This document shows, one piece after another, positions 13,501 through 27,400 of a stretch of 64,000 nt of DNA. The position numbers and the translations under genes were made by a program. The stretch is from Nephromyces sp. MM_2019. Its lineage: Eukaryota; Apicomplexa; Aconoidasida; Nephromycida. The notes beneath the pieces are model-generated. The model was not told the origin of the DNA. It ran no database searches and saw only the letters and a list, made by a program, of their open reading frames with translations. The stretch's first letter is position 1, and each line of letters starts with the position of its first letter. The DNA is taken from contig JADHZB010001740.1 in the NCBI GenBank assembly GCA_015657535.1, forward strand, positions 69,254-133,253, written 5' to 3'.

Positions 13501-14671
13501 TACTGGCATGGTAGCGGCCCCTACTGCCAGCTTGAATTCATTAAAGTTGGTTACTATGGCAGGGCCGTGTAACGACATAAAAGCGCACCCTATTCTCCGC
13601 CGTATAAATGCTGTGGACTCAGAAATTCCAGATGTGGAAAAAATAGCAGCGATCGAAGATAGTCCGGCGAGATCCTCTTCAGTGACCTCGACTTCATCGT
13701 CAGAGCCTTTTGTATTGCCGTCATTTTCTTCTATAGTTCCATCCGCTGAGATTCTTGTTGTAGCACCAATATCAAACTCTCTCTTGAATACCGCCCCAAA
13801 CATTGACATTGATGTTTCATACGATGCTTCCAGGGTCGACATTGGTCAAACTGTAGCAGATTCTACTCAGCTTGAGGTTGATGCCGCTCTCCCTCAAGTG
13901 AATATTCCAAAGGATCAATGTGAAACTGTTTGCGAGGAGGCTCTGCTTCAACTTCCTGGAGAGGAACTGATAAAGGAATCTTCCTGTGATAGTAACGGAA
14001 AGATTCCTTGTGATTCAGAACTTGCTGCTGCATTACCTGTCAAGACCCTCTTTCATAGTCTAGAAAAAAATTCTAGTACTAATATCTTGGATACCGCTGT
14101 ATCGGGTCAAGATATCATTAGCTGTGAGGACTTATCCACGCCTAGTCCCTCATTGAAGTTGCCATTACGAGGTCTGATCACTAAGGATGTCGTGTCTGCT
14201 GGAGATAAATTCCACCTTGTAGCGACACGCAACTACGCGAGCAAGATAATAATGGGGAACATAAGGCGTCAGTTCCGTAATATTCAATCTTCGTGGTGTT
14301 TCCCCAATAAGGGATCAGGGGATATTCTACTTTTCCGCCTACCTCCGCTGCCAAACATGAAGTTTAATGCCTCTTTGGGAAAATTTTTTTGGGTGGTACG
14401 CTTTGGGCGAGGTGGATATCGCAGCGAGAAGTTTTACACCTCGGATCATGGGGGCTTATACAATTCATTTTTTAAAGCTGTAAAATTTCATAACAAAATA
14501 TCTTCGTTTAGCCGTTCCACTGGTGGAACTAGGTGTGCTGCTCGGAAACCAAGGAGAACGTGCAGCTACCGTCCCGAACCTACCCAGCTGCAACTACGCT
14601 TGCAGGATCTTAATGTGTCTGCGCCGCAAAATATTCCTTCCAATGTGGTGACTGCTGTAGCCGGAGAATAA
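4595..14671 (+). CDS. ApiAP2-type putative transcription factor, 8-exon model (may be two genes)
   Basis: Likely nuclear sequence-specific DNA-binding regulator. Exons: 4595-4924, 5569-6238, 7329-7960, 8760-9158, 9843-10601, 11017-11191, 11437-11708, 12119-14671; all phases agree, giving 1929 aa. An in-frame TGA just upstream supports the start at 4595. Joining exons 1 and 2 builds an AP2 domain at about residues 95-150: W-R-A-R-Y, then SSKRRMKCFSLKRYRNEH and a helix ALVLAEIFL, as in apicomplexan AP2 domains. The C-terminus (about 14320-14500) has a weaker AP2-like block with WVVRF, EKFYTSDHGG and FFKAVKFH. Between them lie long acidic, Ser-rich stretches and two helical blocks (about 12570-12870 and 13280-13460) that I cannot assign. 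The exon 2-3 join is the weak point: without it exon 2 ends at a TAG at 6274-6276 (345-aa protein) and a second gene would begin at ATG 7376. The donors GTGCTC (4925) and GTAGGC (6239) are non-ideal. The end of exon 5 could also be 10568. Confidence 0.65.
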
Positions 14672-17600
14672 ACGATGGGCTGTTTCACGAGCTCTAATGC
14701 AATGAGACACTCAGTGAAAGTTCTGAGTTAATTCCTAAGCTGTTCTACCTCTTGGAAGATTTACGCCTTCTTTATTTGAGATTGTGTCAATCCATGCTGT
14801 ACAGGATTTTAGCTTGAGCTTCTCTTTAGGTAGATTCAACACTAATAGTAGCTTCTTTATTTCTGTTCCTTCTATTAGAATACTTTGTTACACAGGTATT
14901 GATGCGCTTCTTTATTTCTCCTGTCATGTTATTGGCTAGATAAATTACTGATATCTCTTGGTAAAAACTTTAAGTTTCTGCATGTGAATCGCATTCAGCT
15001 CGCTCCAGCTTCTTGTCTGAGCTTTTTGACCTTTTTTTTCGTTGGACTATCTTTGTTGCCATAAGGGAGCCATCGAATCTTGTATTACAAATTTTAGGAG
15101 CTAAATTTGTTAAAAGTTCACAATATGCTCATATCTTGGTTAGGAAACTTTGGGTATGGGGATTTTTTATTGGTATGAGGGATTACGGATGGCTCGCCGC
15201 ACGTCAGTAATCATATATGAAGCTTATCGCTTCGTAAAGTGCTTTGTTTCATAGTGCATTGTGCACATTCAGATTGATATCTGCCAAAGCTTTAGCCTTG
15301 GTACACAGAATGGTTCCCCTAGTTTACTGGAACCATAAACATAGAGCACTCCCGGCGGATTTTTGAAACGTGTGATGCTATCAAATATATTGCTCTTCTC
15401 CCCATTGAATGGTTGCTTCACCATTCAGATAATTTTTGAACATTTTTTGAAAGACTCAAATATAGCAACTACCATAGAACTTATATGAGGATTTTAAACG
15501 CTGCAATGCCTTGTGTTTTGCAGTGCGCTGCAGTTTTCCAGAGCAATTTGGCAGAGCTGCATGTTTTTTTGATTAATTATGGTACTTGCGTGCCGCATGC
15601 AGATTGTATTCTAACGTCAAGCGCAGCTATGCATAGCTGCTAAGCTTCACTATTGCCGACGCCGAAACTTCCTGTCAGCTTTTGAGATAAGCCCATTGAG
15701 TTTTCTTTTGAGAGAGTGCTGGTTGTAATGGTCACTATTTAAAGGCATACAGATTAGCCGGTTAGTCTTAATACTAACGGAGCTAAAATTTCAGGATTAA
15801 TGTATTATTTGGTGTGGCATTAAGAGGCCAGGCGATAGCGCTACAACTTCTTGGGCTTTGCCATGTTGCTTGTGTACCCGCCATTCATACTGAACAATGT
15901 CGCTAAAAATAATCACATGTTTAGAGTTTGGCGCCCATATCCCAGCATATATCCGATCATTTTGACGCTCCCAGTATTTCATGCGTTAAGTCATTCTGTG
16001 AAAAGCTACCACCGTTAGGCCGAACATAAATGATAAGCGACTGTCTCTTTATTCTTCTTTCATACCTATTCAGTGACCCTTTCCGCATGCGCTACCTGGT
16101 AGACGCTAACGTTTTATTGTAACTGGTCCCCCTCCACGCACTATCTGAAGATAAAATTTACATTCTAATTGCAACGGGTTGCCCGAGTCTGCTACAGCGC
16201 TATATCCTCATGTGCTCGGCACACAGTCCACAGCCTTCCGGGTAGTATCTTGGAAACCTCTAGCTCGTGTGGTCCGAGTAGTCCTCCATTACATTTTTTC
16301 TATTAGGTGATAAAAGCTAATTAGGTACTGCTGTAGCTGGTGCTTCTTTTGTAGCTTACTTGATCTAGACCTTGGATAAAACACTGCATCGCTGTATTTG
16401 AAATTTGACGCGAAATTCCTCCGTGCTTATGATGTAATCAGCGTTATCTTTTTAGGACTAGCGCGAGTCTAGATGAGTATACTATTAATCATATTTCTTT
16501 GCATTCCATAATGCTTCATCGTGGGGTTAAGCGCTGCTGGAAAATTCAGCTAACACGAGGTACATCTCGGTACGCTATCACTGGCACACCTCGTTCGATA
16601 TCTGCGCAGTATCATGCTTTCCATACCCAGCCACCGCCAGTTTTTTCACTGTACACCGTAATTTCTTTCCGGCCAAAACCTAGACAGGTTCTGCTCAGCC
16701 GAGGCATGCGACCCGCACGACACGTATATGAGGACTTGATGCTCCACTCAATGCAACTATCGTGAACACGAATTCATACTCGTCCGGTGTGGTGCAACGG
16801 GATATTCATGCGGAAGACCCCATACTTAGAAACATATGGGCGAGATGGAGAAATTTGATGATACTTAGACATCGCAGTACACTACTAAATAGATAATAGC
16901 ATCAGTTCGCACTGCAATTGTTCTTGCAGTTTCTCGGCTCAAAAAGTGTAACTTTAATAAGCCATTCCATCCCGCGCTCTCGTTAAGCACTCATGCAACC
17001 GTAATTGTGTACGCCACTACAGGCATGGGCTAGAGAACTAGCCGTATGTGTGACAAGGGTCCCAAGCAAATGTATGGCCCAGCATGGCTTTCATACGGCG
17101 CATGCCAACCCAAATTCGTCTATCAAGCCACCGTGCTTCAGAAGTGTTCATGACAGCTAGTGGACTTTCATAAGGTGGCACAAAATATCAATCTATCTCA
17201 CTTTCACGCATCACAAGCCAGATTAAACAGCTTTTCTTCCTTGAAACAGGGGTTACACGATTCGAAAGTACACAAATGAGTTACACCGCCAGTAAATGGT
17301 GCTGCTCTGGCAGCCCTGCAACCCTTACGACACATTCATTTAAGCAGCTCACTTGCTTGAGCATATCCGTCGAGCAGGTCTCCCGATAGGGTCATTTTTC
17401 ATCTTTAAAAATTTTTACCCCACCTGTACTGTATCTTCTAAGCAAACGTCTCCTGGCAGCACAGCTAGCAGCGTGTTCCAACGTTGCATTCATGAAAATG
17501 TAAAAGTTCGCAATGTCCTCCATATGGTCGGAAATGCAAAAGTTAACTCTAATCTCATAATGACATGCTCAATCTCATAATCATCCAAAAAGATGCATAA

Positions 17601-19695
17601 TGAGTAAAACACACATCATAAGTTATCTATCGGCCCTTCCGAAACCCTTGCATTCCCCACGAATAGAGCCAGCCTGCAAGATGCAAGTATATCGAACTTA
17701 AACGCCGCTATTACACCTTTTATTGAAATATAACCTGCAAGCAATTTTGCTACTCCAGCAAACATATATGGTGCAAAAGTATCTTTAAAGAGTCCTTAAC
17801 AACAGCTTAGTCTTTCTTTATCGAAAATCTATCGGGAAGCTATCATTCGAACCTTTTGTTAAGAAGAGAAATAAGCTGTTAGCATGTTAAATAGTTTGCT
17901 ACATCCAGATACTAGTTATCTTAAAGCATAGAGTACAACATTTCAGCCCAATACTATTGCAAGCCACAGTATTGCTCAATCTTACTACTCAGTAGCTAGG
18001 CTCATTGCCCACAGCACTGCAAAGCAACAAACATGAGCAAGCTTCAAATACATTGCAAACAACTAGGTGAGGTGTAGACAAATTCATCACGCAAACTTTC
18101 TGACGAAAAAATCATATTCATAGTGTTACTGTATTATGCGTTGCCGCATCTAGAAACCTATTAAATTGAACTTGATACATTAAGATACTGTATTAGCCTA
18201 AAATTAACGAATGTTGAGGAATGCAATACCTGGATACCTTTAAAGTTGATGAAACTCAAGAAATTATGCATAAATCGTTCAGCCATTGAAAGTATCAAAC
18301 GGCCAGCCTTCTATACTGAAGCACAATATAGGTAAGCTAATACCCTACTTACTACACGTCAACAGAGGTTATCATAACACCATTAGCGAGAATCCATCAG
18401 AATAAGGCTTACATGGCAATCTGACAGGCATGGAATCCCACTTCTGCCCTAGTTCCTAGGTATTCCGCTTTCATAAATAAATTATTTAAAAAGAGCGAGA
18501 GCATCCAGCACATCATGGCCAAGCTTCGCTCCCCAAATGTGCAACAGGGACATAACTAGTATATCGGTAATATATGCAGAGATTGGTTATGACCGTATCA
18601 CGCTGGACAGCCATCAAGGTAAGTTTCATAAGGATCAAATATGGGAAATTCACTTCAAATTGCCAATCAGTTTAGGTTCATAATACCCCCGCCTGCCCCA
18701 TTAAAGGAGAAACCATATGCCTAGCTTCCAAGCCAACCCAATATCGTATCTCGTTGGCACGAAAGGAATTAATAGTCTTTTTTTACTAGTTTTGCACGGG
18801 ATCGTTCCTAATTTATATTCCCTAAAGGCTGCAAACAGCCTGGTGGTGCTCAGGAAATATAAGCATCGAAAAGACTAACTATATATATCCCATTCGAAAC
18901 GTCATCATGCTCAGCCCCAAGTTACAGGGCCTGGGGCAAACTCAACCATAAAATGCATTAAAAATTGAGCAAGCCTCAAGAAAAAAAAATAAACCTTATA
19001 AAAGCCTAAGTTACTGCAAGCAGCAGAAAATTATCTCTATAACGGAGCTAAAGATAAGAGTTCTAAAGCCATTAATACATTATCATTTACGGAAAGTACT
19101 AACAATGACTTCAAGCTAACACAAAGACTAGTCCGACTTAGCAAATGGTACTAAAACTACTGCGGAGATGGCGCCAAGAAATATGAGCTCTGCACGTTGA
19201 ATAAAGCTCCATAATCACAGAAAATTCCCAGCAAGTGAATCATAACCTCACAACGGGTGTGATTTTCATTTAAAAGCGCGGCATATATTATAAAATATCA
19301 CATAAGGGATTTAAACTAGAACTAAATCGAACGACAACGCTAGATGCAGACACTCCTTCACGCTTATGACTCAAACAATTGCATCAAACCATACCCTCGA
19401 TAAAACACCACCATGCTATCAGGGGGTTTCTTCACTCAGTGGTACCGAAGAATCATTTTGTTGTATCTTGCCCGTGCAACTGTTCAAAATACGACCTTAC
19501 TCTCAAGTTACGTCCCATGGACGACACAACAGCCAATAGGAATTCACTAAGTTCAAGAGAAGGATATAAACGAGCCACAGGATCAGAGAACCAAAACTTC
19601 TTAAAATTTTCAAGGCATCACGAAAAAATTTCGGCCACATTTCCATCCATCGAATATTACGATGAGTCTTAAACAAAGTTGCAGAGGGCCTATAG
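14672..19695. other. Convergent intergenic region, no gene seen
   Basis: Five kilobases between the 3' ends of the AP2 gene and ARF1. Open frames are under 100 codons and have no motif or splice pattern I trust. The part after the AP2 stop keeps a T-rich plus strand for a few hundred bases, as expected of a 3' UTR; the part near 19000 becomes A-rich, matching the 3' side of the minus-strand ARF1. The only structure noted is an 18-bp perfect palindrome at 15623-15640. Confidence 0.4.
15623..15640. repeat. 18-bp perfect palindrome
   Basis: GCAGCTATGCATAGCTGC reads the same on both strands. It sits in the gene-free convergent region, about 1 kb past the AP2-gene stop. No function can be assigned; it could be a dimeric protein-binding site or chance. 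Confidence 0.5.
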
Positions 19696-21111
19696 CTACT
19701 TCATTGCTCCCAGCGTTCTAGAAAGCCATGCCAATCCATCGTACAAACCTTCACCAGCAGTTGCGCATGTCGTTTGAATGTACCTGGAAAATAAACATCC
19801 GCAAAACAAGCAATTCAGTAAAAACACAACAGCTCCTACAAAACAATATACAAAAACGGGAAAAATCGTTATCAAACAGAAACGTGAAGGGAGATAACTT
19901 ATCAACAAATAAAAAAACGTAAAAAATCAGTAACATATACAAAAATTACTAGGATCTACGTGTTTTTACGTTTTCAAGTACATTCAGAATCATAGCAAGT
20001 AAAGCCCACCATCCAACTTTGCTTTATTTAAATTCATGACTTCAAATACAGAAAGCACACTACTCAAGAGACCAGTCATTCAAGAAATAACTCCTTCAAA
20101 ATAAAACCTCAACATGAGAATATAAAGGCCAAAATAAATATATCCAGTAGCACTGTAAAAATCAACAGCCTTAACCAAAGGGAAGCAACACTACCAGCCC
20201 CAATGTTCCAAAAAACATAGCTACTCATATTTCCAATTAAATGAAAAGTGGGAATAAACCAACACTACATCACAGGTTCTACAAACCTCACATTCAGGTA
20301 TTTATAGACGAATAGTATATCGCTCATTTGGTCCAAAAATTAGACGAATTTTAATTGCCTCTAACTCACCATTTACGCTTTTGTATACGCTGCAACTGCA
20401 GAGCACTTGTGACTTCCCCTGCATTCATAGCGTTTGGCAAATCCTGTTTGTTGGCAAAAACTAGCAAGACAGCATCGCGCAATTCTTCCTCATTCAGCAT
20501 CCTCTGTAATTCCTCCCTTGCTGCAAAATAAAAAATATGTAAGCATTACCGGGAGAAAAACAAAAAACTGGCATGTATTATTTACCATCTTCAATACGTT
20601 CTCTATCATTGCTATCCACAACAAATATTATCCCATGAGTGTTCGAGTAGTAGTGTCGCCATAAGGGGCGGATCTGAAAATAAAAACCAAATAGTTATAC
20701 AGGTAAATGAGCTTGTCATACTTCAAGAACTGCATGAGCTACTTCATTTAGTAAAATACACTTCCAGAACTTACCTTATCTTGACCTCCAACATCCCACA
20801 CTGTGAATGATATATTCCTGTATTCCACTGTCTCAACATTAAACCCTAAGGCACAATGGAAACAAAAGGAGCAAACTTTAAATATATGCTCTTTCATATA
20901 AAATAAATTGAAATGCAGTAATAAGAAAACTTTTTTTTAAATGCAAAAAAAATTTTAACTAACCAATTGTGGGAATGGTTGTCACTACTTCTCCAAGCTT
21001 GAACTTGTAGAGAATGGTAGTTTTCCCCGCAGCATCAAGTCCAACCATCAAGATACGGACATCTTTTTTCCCAAAGACTTGATTCCATAATCGGCTAATT
21101 GTTAGTCCCAT
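19696..21111 (-). CDS. ARF1: ADP-ribosylation factor 1 (ARF1), small GTPase
   Basis: GTP-binding switch that recruits coat proteins and lipid-modifying enzymes to Golgi membranes. Exons in transcript order: 21111-20964, 20845-20775, 20673-20586, 20520-20370, 19783-19696, with phases 1, 0, 1, 2. They total 546 nt, i.e. 181 aa plus stop, exactly the usual ARF1 length. Visible motifs: Gly2 for N-myristoylation (MGLTISRLW), P-loop GLDAAGKT (residues 24-31), switch I TTIPTIGFNVET, switch [14 protein letters not shown] and CAT for guanine recognition. The residues [17 protein letters not shown] and SNDRERI match apicomplexan ARF1 better than animal or plant ARF1 as I remember them. Introns are short (118, 101 and 65 nt) except the last (586 nt). 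Donors are GTTAGT, GTAAGT, GTAAAT and GTGAGT. No defect seen; complete and probably functional. Confidence 0.97.
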
Positions 21112-22221
21112 ACTGAATTCTACCTTAAAATATCTGCCAGCAAAAGCATTATATAAATGGTTGCAAGGAAAAAATATTGTAAAAAATATAATAAATGCAA
21201 ACAAAAATAATCTCCAACACAAAATAAACCCAGTCAGAAAAAAATATTTCCAACGCCCCTTTCTTAAAAAAGCACCCATCTTAGACTCTGAATATTTACA
21301 AGGCATATATTGTTATCTCCCTAACGAACAAGCTATAATGAGACAAAAAACCCTACGGCATATTCATTTTTGCATTAAAGCTGATAAACCAAACAGTTCA
21401 CTGTCAAAAATTACGCGATAATCATTTATTTTTCAATTGAGGAACTCAGACACGAGAGCACAGTTGTAACGCGGCAACACATATCATCCATAAGGTTACG
21501 TGATCTAAATCCCTAAACCAAATGATATTAAAACCAATTCCATACTACGGCGCTTCAAGAAATGACACTTCACAGATGCAGTGATCAAACAGCACAAAAA
21601 TGAAGCCAAAGTAGATCAAACTCATTCAAATGTGCAAATAACTATATCTATCAGCATTAACTACATTTGTCAATACAATGCTTTGAACAACTATGAACAA
21701 AAAGCATCAAGCAAGAAGCATAAAAAAAAACCGTGGCTAACTAGAATACATCAGAATCTAATGAGGATTAGAGAGACAATACAGTGGTAGATAGACCATA
21801 AGTAGTGTAGCTAACTATTTCTAATAAAAACATTACAGATGTGAATGCTGCCGTCAAGTCAAGTGAAAACAAAAAATAACTTCTATATAATTGTGTAACA
21901 GGGTGATTGTACCCGGAGTATGAAACAAGGATGAAAACCTCTAATCTCATGAAATATGGCAAAACAAAAACCAATACCTCCATCACTTGCGGCTGAACTC
22001 AAAGCCAAAATCTCAGGTAATCATGAACTTACATTCAGGCTAAGAGGTACAGATTTTAAGAAATGCGACGGGAAATTACGAAACAATGGACTTTCAACAC
22101 AAGCAGCTTACACAGTAACTCAATGACCATAAGCAATGCCGACAAAAACTAATCAAACTCTATTTAAGTATTCATTATCAACAAAATAGTCATATTTCTT
22201 GTCTCACTTGGCAGCAGTGTT

Positions 22222-23467
22222 TCAAACAGAGCCCTTGTGGCTACAAGTGGAGATCCAGATTGCCTGAAACAATATGACAGCTAGTCGATTCATAACCCGC
22301 ATACGCGGCCAATCCTCGAAATCCGAGGTGCTTACCAAAGCTAACATAATGTAGGCTTCCCCGACCATGAATGCTAGCAAAATTTCTTTTGAACAACAAA
22401 TGTAACAAACAACATTCAAACCCTTATTCCTACTTGTTACACCTGCATATGCCATTTGCAACAGTGAAATAGCGGAGCCAACAAAAAACTCAAACATGCA
22501 AAAAATTGTCATTGCCCTGTTGTGCTCCTGGCAACGAATGCTTGCATGTAATGTCACCGAAAAGGTGCATGAAATAGTGTTACTTTGATGAGAAATCTCA
22601 AGCGCAGTTCAGTTCTCGCAAGCCATTAATTGCTATACGCAAAAACAACAAATACTCTTTGTTGCAGTAGATCACAGGGTTGTAAAACTACCACCATGAA
22701 ATTACAGCGGCGCAACAAAAAACAGCATAAAGCTTAATCGCATGTTTATTTCAAGTCTTGCTCCTTGTTTGTGATTACCCTTCAGGAAGCTGCAATACAC
22801 TGCAAATACAATCCTCCTGACCCTTGTAATGACGGCTATGACAAGCTCCTCAAAATAAGCGCAATTAACGAAGTGATTGATAACATCAATGTGTGAGACA
22901 TTTGACCACAAGGGGATTGTACATCCGTTTGGTATCCACGAAGAATGCGGAGTAACTTTCACAAGATTAACTGGAATGCAGGCTAACGGTTCCGAATAAC
23001 ACGGCAGCAAGTTCGCATCCCCTTAATGTCGCAACCTGCAAAGAACATGCAGTGTATGTCGTAGGCCACACTTGCATCATATAGTGCAACTGCTTCTAGC
23101 GTGGCACTACAGAAACATCCTAACGGTTTACCGGACGTGCTGTGCTGAGTGTCCGTGTTCCTCTGCTGGCCAACCGCGACACGTATGTCATATGTAATAA
23201 GCACACACGGGGGTAACAAGGGAGGGACAGAACAAATTTGGTGGCGATGAAAGGAGGCACGCTTTTGAGTCCGGGCAATGGTACCACTGGGAAGGTGTGT
23301 GCATCCACAACCTAGCAAATTTGTACACTCTAGCGTACAACAGTAGGTACGCGCAAAACTGTTGCATCCGCCCAAAAACGCAGAAATCAGCTCTTAGAAA
23401 CTTTGGATTTATTTACCCAAGCACCATCGAAATCTCCAACTTCTTGCTTTGCTACGAAGTTGGTAAC
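22222..23467 (-). other. Possible spliced minus-strand gene, unrecognised
   Basis: Speculative. Candidate exons include 23467-23417 (17 codons, donor GTAAAT), 23311-23209 (34 codons, Pro-rich, ending LSLPCYP), 22527-22443 (28 codons), 22373-22336 (12 codons) and 22263-22222 (14 codons with stop). The last three join in phase into two hydrophobic segments (CMFEFFVGSAISLLQMAY and FMVGEAYIMLALAIWI) followed by a short Cys/Lys tail, so they could be the end of a membrane protein. The unspliced frame 22557-22222 is also open, and frames this short are expected by chance. No family recognised. Confidence 0.17.
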
Positions 23468-23985
23468 CTTGTAAGTAACAAGTGAGAGAAAGCTGAAAAA
23501 GTATTATTTAGAACTTCTAACATTGAGAGCATGAGTAAACTTCGTAGTTCAAGTACTGTCCACTCTAATTGACAACGGGGGTTAGCAGCAGATTTCATAT
23601 AATATGCTTTTATAAGAATATATCAGCGTAAATTCAACATTAATTTGACATGAGGCCTGTTACTAGAAAAGTGGTATATCATCATAGTGCATTGTTTCTA
23701 AGTAACCAGGATATATATTTGTGGAAATGGCACAGCTAGTGGAGACCATATTTCTACTCATGAACCTATTCAGAAAATTATCCTAACAGAGAACATCTTC
23801 AAAAAAGTCAGCATCGTGTGTAGAGTCAGTGTTGATAAAATGAGGAAATGCAAATGAAACGTAGAACGCAAGGTGCTGGGCCCCAGGCGAAGTTGCTATG
23901 GCCGTATGTGCATTTATGCGGCTATTCTAAGTCATGACATTCTTGTTACTCAACGTAACTTATTGTCACAAGGGCATCCTGAAAT

Positions 23986-24478
23986 ATGGCGAAGCCAATG
24001 CTAGGCACAGATACTTTTCGAGCTCCCCTAGAATGTGCTCACTTCTATAAAGGTCTGAAGGATCATGTACTTATACGCGTACTATTAACTGCGCTAACGT
24101 TCTGTGTGCACAATATTATTTTATCTTGATGTACTCCTTGCTTTTCCTTCAGCATAATGCCGCATGAAACCAGCAGTGTCGTAGGTTAAGATTGATTAGT
24201 AAAGCCTATTGGCAGTAAAATTCTCCGTACCTCAAGTGATTATTTGCGCTTAACTTTCTATGTCTTTTGTTTATATGTATGATAGCTTTACGATTTCTAC
24301 ACAGAAAAATGCGAACGCTTTTTTTTGGGCAAGCAACAAAGAGGCTGCGTATCGGTCCCAAAGCGGACTTTTCCCATACTGGCGTGTATCATCCCTTGGA
24401 CTCATTCCTGAGGACCCCCATTATGCTTTGATTATAGAAAACATATCAAGCATAGAGTTTGTGTTTAAACCTACATAG
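23986..24478 (+). CDS. Possible small 3-exon gene, hypothetical
   Basis: Speculative model: 23986-24098, 24153-24180 and 24305-24478, phases 2 and 0, giving 104 aa. It starts with MAKPMLGTDTFRAP, and an in-frame TGA lies just before the ATG. The last exon carries an aromatic-rich stretch (AFFWASNKEAAYRSQ, LFPYWRVSSLG). Acceptors (CCTTCAG, CTACACAG) are good; the donors GTTCTG and GTAGGT are weak. No homology recognised, and chance cannot be excluded. Confidence 0.2.
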
Positions 24479-27400
24479 AGGCTCAGTAATTAGTTTTTTA
24501 ACAGGCTGTGCAGAACGGTTTTTTAGCTAGGACTAACCAGATTAAGCATATATACTTCGTTAAAAATAGAACAAACTTTATATGATTGTAGCTATCTTAC
24601 GTTTTCGAAGGTAATGACTCTAGCTTGAGTCTCAGCAAGTGGTGGGCCTTCCTCCATAGCCTGCTCGTCCTCCCTGAAATTACTATCTTTCCTGCCAGGT
24701 TTTCCTTTTTGTGCAGCCCTTTGGCTCATACAATACTAACTTTATCAGCTCTTTATACCATACTATTATACTTTGATTACAATTTCCTATCACCTGGCGT
24801 CTGGGTGCAAGCATTTTGTGCGGTTTACTTGTACATTTTAGGCACTTTATATTTTTTCTAGTAGTTTATTACTGAAAAAATGAGTGTTGCAGTCACTGCA
24901 TTTTATATTGCCATATTTTTCTGCTGCAAAGTGAAATTTACTCACATGAATACATTATCGGAAAGATATGCTTATAAGGTAAAGGCTACCAGCTTAACAT
25001 TGCGTAGCAAAATAGGAGACTGTGGTGTCATGCAGTAGTGGCATGCAAATCAAATTACCCAGGATTCTTTTTTTTGGCTTATTTTTCAGACATAAAAATT
25101 TCAACGTAATGTCTTCACCTTAAATGAAAATTTTTTTTTTTACCATCGCCTTTACAATGCATATGCCGCGGGAACGTGTCCTATAAGCAGGTAAATTCTT
25201 TCACTATGCTTTAATCATGGCTCAGCTCTCCATCGTCTAACTAAGATCGGACTGTCACAAAAGCTACCAAACTGAAAACTGTCACCTCTCTCTAACGCCA
25301 AAAAAGTTACAGAGAATTTCTAGACAAAAAACTTAGTTAAAAATCCACACAAGTTTCAGGGAATTTTCTAAATGTAAGGCAATATTAATAGCAATCTAAA
25401 GCGAATGAATGTACCATTCTGTGGATGCAGCATGTAAGCAAAGTTTCTAAGCGCCTCATCATTATAAGTTATTGCCCTGCTTCTCCTTATAGGATATCCC
25501 CTTCTGAGAAGTCTAATTGGCGCAAACTACTCTCATAATCTTGCTACAATGTATACAATACAAAATAGCCACAAAGTATGCAATATTTAGAAATTTTATA
25601 CGTGTAACATAAGACAAGTTACCTACCGTGATGCAGGCAGGCCCCTTAGCATTGCATCGGCCAGTTTATCCTAGATTATATCGCGAATGCATGTCATCCA
25701 TCGATCGTATCAAGATGCATTGCTACCATCCTCACAAAGGAAGCTTAAAACAAGATACCTTCAGGTTCATTGGGTTTATGAGCTAGTGAAAATCCTGGGA
25801 GTTTCTTATGCTACAGCAACTGCCTTGTATCCCTTATCCGTATGAAGGAATAAAAATAAGCGGATTACGGGGAAAAAATGTTCCTCCCGAAATGCTTAAC
25901 AAAACGCCAACTAATTGGCCGCAAAAAGCATATCGACAAGAATTTGTAAACTCATTGTGAAGGTAAGCTTATGCATTTTTTTTCTAGATGCACTGGCCAC
26001 TTGTAATAACATCGTCAATACATACCTCGCGGTGAGCTTAATAATAAATATACCTTATGGGGCCACAAAAGTTGTCGTAACGTAGGCAAATGTCAAGCCC
26101 GTAGAACTGCTACCAACTGTTACCAATGATAACTCAGTAGTCCAGAAATCCTATGAAAATAAAAGTCAGCCTAATGCCTAAAAGAAAATGGATAACACGA
26201 CTGTCTAAATTTTATGGTAACTATGCTGCCTTCTGAGTCTAGTGTTTAGCCCCAATTCAAGTTAGCTGATTAAATAAGCAAAGCCTTATACTTTGAGCGA
26301 AATAGGCGAACTATCGTCTAAGGAGCCTTTGTATAGGCTGGCTAAGTATTGCCCTGCTTGCCGAACTACTTGAACATGAGATATTATGCAGCGATCACAA
26401 GTGCTTTGCTTCCTATATTGTACCTTGCTTAACAGTAGCTGGACCAAAGAAACTCCTGTGCTGCGGCTACATGCTGGAGTCCGGAACACGATGGTAAGAT
26501 GCACGCTTCTGACTACACTGGCTAGGTCTATACGCAGTCGGGAACACAAGGTCCAAAAGATGGAGTTTGGAAAACAATGACTTGATGATGGAGATCAAAA
26601 CGCGGAGGCCGCACCCAAGAGCTTATTTACTTTTCGAAAGTTCCAAGAGAAAGAGTAACCGGCATAATTCTTGTGCAAAAATACGCCTCGAATTGCCGCG
26701 CAACACGTTTTTCCATGCATTCAAGTTAAAGCATAGCGAAAATATGCTTTATCCTCGACTTCCAAGAAAATGCTGCCTCGATGTTATCCAGTGTCTCCGT
26801 TTGAATGTATTTGATTGCCATCTTCGGCGGCTTACGTAGTAGCCCTTCGCTACAAGAATACCTGAAAACCAGTGCAGCGCCACAATAGCATCAGGTGCTC
26901 TAAATTTTCTTGCTTATCCTTATCCATGCCTTAAACGCGCAAAAGCTCGGTGGAGCGGAAATATTACCTCAAATTCATCGGCTGAGTATACGATACAGCT
27001 TAGTTGATTATGCACGTTGTGATTCTCTGGTTTTGAATACCCCCATGAGCGGAGTCTGCGCTCTTGTTTTGATTACTTCCTACTTTGGACAATTATTACA
27101 TCTTATACTTTTGGCTTCCTTGTACTTTCTGCGCCGCATGGACTTACTTTGAAAAGTGCGTTATCATTTACGGATTGTAATTCTTTCGCTTTAAAGCACT
27201 CCTAATGGTCCAAATTCACTGTGCTTGAAAAAATGTCTTTAGAAAGGGTAAAACGTCTATTCCATCAATTTGTTTATCAAATCATATACGGAAAATTTGT
27301 TCATTACTATTTTGTTGTGAAAGTGAAAGTCTTTCATCGATAAGGTGGGACCTCAGATGCTAGTCTACAAATTTCGAGTACTATGGGTACCTAGCGTGAA

